From Ophiura sarsii (Eukaryota > Echinodermata > Ophiuroidea > Amphilepidida > Ophiuridae), in the NCBI GenBank assembly GCA_035610835.1, contig CM069454.1:56053600-56117599 (forward strand): a stretch of DNA of 64,000 bases. Direction: 5' to 3'. The position numbers and the translations under genes were made by a program. The notes under the pieces were generated by a model. That model ran no database searches. It saw nothing but the letters and a program-made list of their open reading frames with translations, and was not told where the DNA came from. Positions within the stretch are counted from its first letter, which is position 1. Each line of letters opens with the position of its first letter. This document shows positions 61,365-64,000 of the stretch, piece after piece.

Positions 61365-62411
61365 ATAAACAGTGCAGAACATGTGATAAAGTAATTATCA
61401 ACTGGATATTCGTTTGACTTCTACAACAGATATGACAAGAAGTTGAATCCAAACTGAAAGGTGATATTCACATGATAAAGGTTCTTTAAGAAAAACAAGA
61501 GAGGCCTGAATTGAAGTCACATTAATTGTACTACTTTCAGCAGGATTTTTTAAAGACCCTCGCTAAGGCCAACAAAAAAAAAGAGTTGACTTGCCCTTTC
61601 CGACCGACCCGAATTTTCGGAAATCTAGGGTCGCTATTTTTTTAATATTTTTTTTTTCAAAAAAAAAAAAAATTGAAAGAAGCACATAACAATAAAGAAA
61701 GATGAAAACGTGTTTTTGAGTAGTATCGGCTTGTTAAAAAATCAAAAAAAAAAATCAAAAAAAAAAATCAAAAAAAAAAAAAATCAAAAAAAAAAATCTT
61801 TAAAACGTGTTTTTGTGCAGTACATTTTCAACAACAACAACAAAAAAATACGACCGTCCGACCCTGACTTTGACCCTGAAAGGGCAAGTCAACTTTTTGT
61901 TGTTGTTGGCCTAATTAGCAACATTATAAGCCTGTCATTGCAATGAAATGTCAATGGTAGGTAACCAGTAGACACTGGTGACAGAAACCAGTGGTCATGT
62001 GATGAAAGTGAGACATGCTGGTGTTGCTGAAGAAATCTTCTTTGCACTGGTAGTATATAATTTCATTACGTTGCATGGCGGACATTTCCTTTGAATAAAA
62101 ACAGGCGGTATTCAGTTTCATATGTTGTGTCCTGTGTTACCTCTTATGGGAATTAAAGGTGATATAATTAGTGTCCGGTGCCATAAACAACATTCCTTTT
62201 GTTTCATCCACACAATTATGGAATTTAAGGAATGGAGAATAAAAGCCTTGGTTTGCTATTTTTAATGGGGATGAGGTACAATTGATTTTTTTCTATTTGT
62301 TCAATGTTTTATAGGTAAGTGAAACCCTTATTTGATAATTTCATGTTCATACACGAAACCAATTATTAGAAATGCCATGTGTGCTAGATGGAGAGATATT
62401 CATTAGCCTTA
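61365..62411 (-). repeat. Interspersed repeat shared with 49.9-51.5 kb (inverted)
   Basis: Matches 51,540 to about 50,880 on the other strand; the last 270 bp match copy 1 at 9,878-10,180. It is interrupted by the MITE at 61,565-61,916. Confidence 0.65.
61565..61916. mobile_element. MITE with AGGCCAACAA ends and A-rich core
   Basis: Ends AGGCCAACAAAAAAAAAGAG and AGGCCAACAACAACAAAAAG (inward from the right) continue with TTGACTTGCCCTTTC on both sides. The centre is (A)nTC low complexity. The inverted copy of this repeat near 51,320-51,350 lacks it. Confidence 0.75.
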
Positions 62412-62416
62412 TTTAT

Positions 62417-63110
62417 AGGGGCTTGTACCGAATACTCACGTCACGTCACGTCACGTTTCACGCTTTACGCTGTGTTTGTAAATCACGCGATTGGTGTTTA
62501 TAAATCACGTTAGTTAGTGTTAATCACACTTAACGCGATTGGGTGTTCATGGAGTTATTATAACTATAACTATGACTCTGATTTTGTTGGATTGGACCAC
62601 GTGACACGCTCAAATATCAAGCGGCAGCTAAGCAATTTAACTGCTATTTTACACTGATGCATAAGAGCTGCTGCTAATAATTTTGGGTAAAGCGCTACGA
62701 TTGTCCCTGGTATTACACAGCTGCAAAAACTCGACGGCAATCGAATCAAAGATGTCTAGAAAATTACCCCGAATTCCCGCTTAAATTACATCATGAAAGC
62801 CCCATGAAATGTCATTCTAAATAAAGTTTGTGTTGAGTTCCGCCGTGGAGGTGGAAACGTGATGTTAATACTGCTGAACAAAACAAATTATCACAAATAC
62901 TGGAGAGCAAATCTATGAAATTATCAACTTTCTTGCCAAAATATTTTTAAACACCAACAGCGTGAAGTGTCATCCACGTGAACGTGATTTATAAACACCA
63001 ATAGCGTGAAGTGCGATTCACGTGAACGTAAAAGGCACCAATTACGTGATTTGTAAACACCAGCGTGAAGTGTGATTAACACCGATGGCGTAAAGTGCAG
63101 GGATAGCACT
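62417..63110. repeat. Complex inverted repeat with GCGTGAAGTG subunits
   Basis: The left side (62,430-62,550) has CACGTCACGTCACGTCACG, then TTTCACGCTTTACGCTG and AATCACGCGATTGGTGTTTA. The right side (62,950-63,105) has three to four units of AACACCAATAGCGTGAAGTG with GTGATTTATA between. The two sides are inverted to each other, separated by about 400 bp of unrelated sequence. Confidence 0.65.
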
Positions 63111-63644
63111 GGATCAAAACTGTGAGAGGTCCCATGAAATTTTTCATAACCCCGTAGGACTTCAAAAAACAAATTTAAGGGGTCCCTCATAAAATTGAGG
63201 GGTCCTGAAGTTTGGGTTTTTGAAAATTTTACTTTTTACAGACAGCATTTTGCTTTAAAACATAAAACCTCACTGTCAAAATGTATGAGCTTTGGGCAAA
63301 ACTTAGGGAATTATTTTCTCATCATGATTCATCAACTTATTTGATCACCCAACTTAAAATAAAGACGCTAGAGGCAAACAACGACTTAATTTTGCGATCT
63401 ATTTAATTTCGCGAACATATTGCTGATTCAAAGTCACGAAAATAAATACCACAAATTTTGCGATTTATGTTATATGATAAGTGGTTATCATTTTGACCTA
63501 ATTAACTTATAAAACCACCTTACTGAACATGCAAAAGTAGGTTCTCAATTCACAAAAAATAACCAATGGCAAAAAAAGCAATATTGCCGGATCCGGCAGT
63601 ATGCTGCCATATTCGACAGGTTGCCGTTTTTGGACATTTGCCCT
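63111..63644. other. Non-coding stretch, no gene seen
   Basis: Contains a small near-palindrome CGGATCCGGCAGTATGCTGCC near 63,589. Nothing else recognised. Confidence 0.35.
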
Positions 63645-64000
63645 GACTGATGAGAATCCCGCCAGTTTCGATTATCTGATGTTATGTGATTGTCCTGAAG
63701 ACGATCTTGTGACCGTAAACGTCTGACGTATTAACGATCACGCCAAATGATAAAGATGTCGATTAGACCTCCGCACGTTTTCTCGATTCTTTTACATGAT
63801 TCTAGAAAGGTATTTTAATCATCTTTTTTAACGGTTTAATATAAAATTCCATCAAAAAAGAAAAGACCCGTTTTACCGCTGAAATAGATACTTCTCGTCA
63901 ATACGGGGATAAGTAATAAGACATGATCTATATGGCAGGGAATGTAGATAAGTCATGCAGCTAAACCCATTTCAAATATGCACTCCTTGTGGGAAAGATT
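63645..64000 (-). repeat. Backbone repeat, third copy, cut by the window end
   Basis: Matches 18,780-19,156, same strand. Part of the small MITE end (about 35 bp with TACACCCCCTATGG) is missing. The window stops at GGGAAAGATT, two bases into the TTAA where P2 is inserted in the 19 kb copy. Confidence 0.75.

Larger units (their letters stand above)
52026..62411 (+). repeat. Second, direct copy of the receptor locus (matches ~772-10,180)
   Basis: Collinear with copy 1 from the GGGGTGC tandem unit, through the receptor, tRNA-like palindrome, TTAA MITE, 21 bp repeat and pentanucleotide minisatellite, to the ATTCATTAGCCTTA block. Element-sized differences: copy 1 has extra elements at 1,084, 3,434, 4,161 and 8,100; copy 2 has extra sequence at 58,500-58,986 and about 59,910-62,148. 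Confidence 0.9.

Overview
This window looks like nuclear DNA of an invertebrate animal, most likely a marine deuterostome such as an echinoderm or hemichordate (inferred, low certainty). It is AT-rich and gene-poor. The only complete gene I can support is one intronless seven-transmembrane receptor. The rest is mainly interspersed repeats: 3' ends of non-LTR retrotransposons, tRNA-like and tRNA-derived repeats, and many non-autonomous DNA elements with terminal inverted repeats (TIRs). I saw no bacterial operons, rRNA or convincing CRISPR array.

Layout. 1-10.2 kb: the receptor locus with several short TIR elements. 10.2-12.9 kb: fragments of dispersed repeats. 12.9-24.7 kb: two giant palindromes of 4.6-5.0 kb, each flanked by TTAA-type ends and built from ~165-200 bp units rich in ATGGC motifs. 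The second sits inside a 155 bp MITE, which sits inside an older repeat. 24.7-42.7 kb: a SINE, a 35 bp-period array of short palindromes, a TTAACCC-like minisatellite, tRNA-like repeat units and decayed LINE pieces. 42.7-49.4 kb: a second copy of the older repeat carrying a LINE nested in a MITE, tandemly duplicated with a ~3.1 kb period. 49.4-51.9 kb: an inverted copy of the 9.9-10.9 kb repeat. 51,926-52,025: a 100-N assembly gap. 52.0-62.4 kb: a second, direct copy of the 0.8-10.2 kb receptor locus. 62.4-64 kb: a complex inverted repeat and the start of another copy of the older repeat.

How the parts relate. The two receptor-locus copies look almost identical where unbroken, but they differ by at least five whole-element insertions or deletions, a tandem-repeat length change and two 1-base losses that break the second receptor. 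They could be two unmerged alleles on either side of an assembly gap, or a recent duplication. Because the same backgrounds recur with and without insertions, several elements have visible empty sites. These give target-site duplications of TTAA (giant palindrome), AATACAGG (hAT-like), GAGAATGCC (9 bp), TA (mariner-like) and TTA (foldback). No transposase gene is visible, so these elements would need enzymes encoded elsewhere. All identity statements are by eye; no alignment or database search was run.
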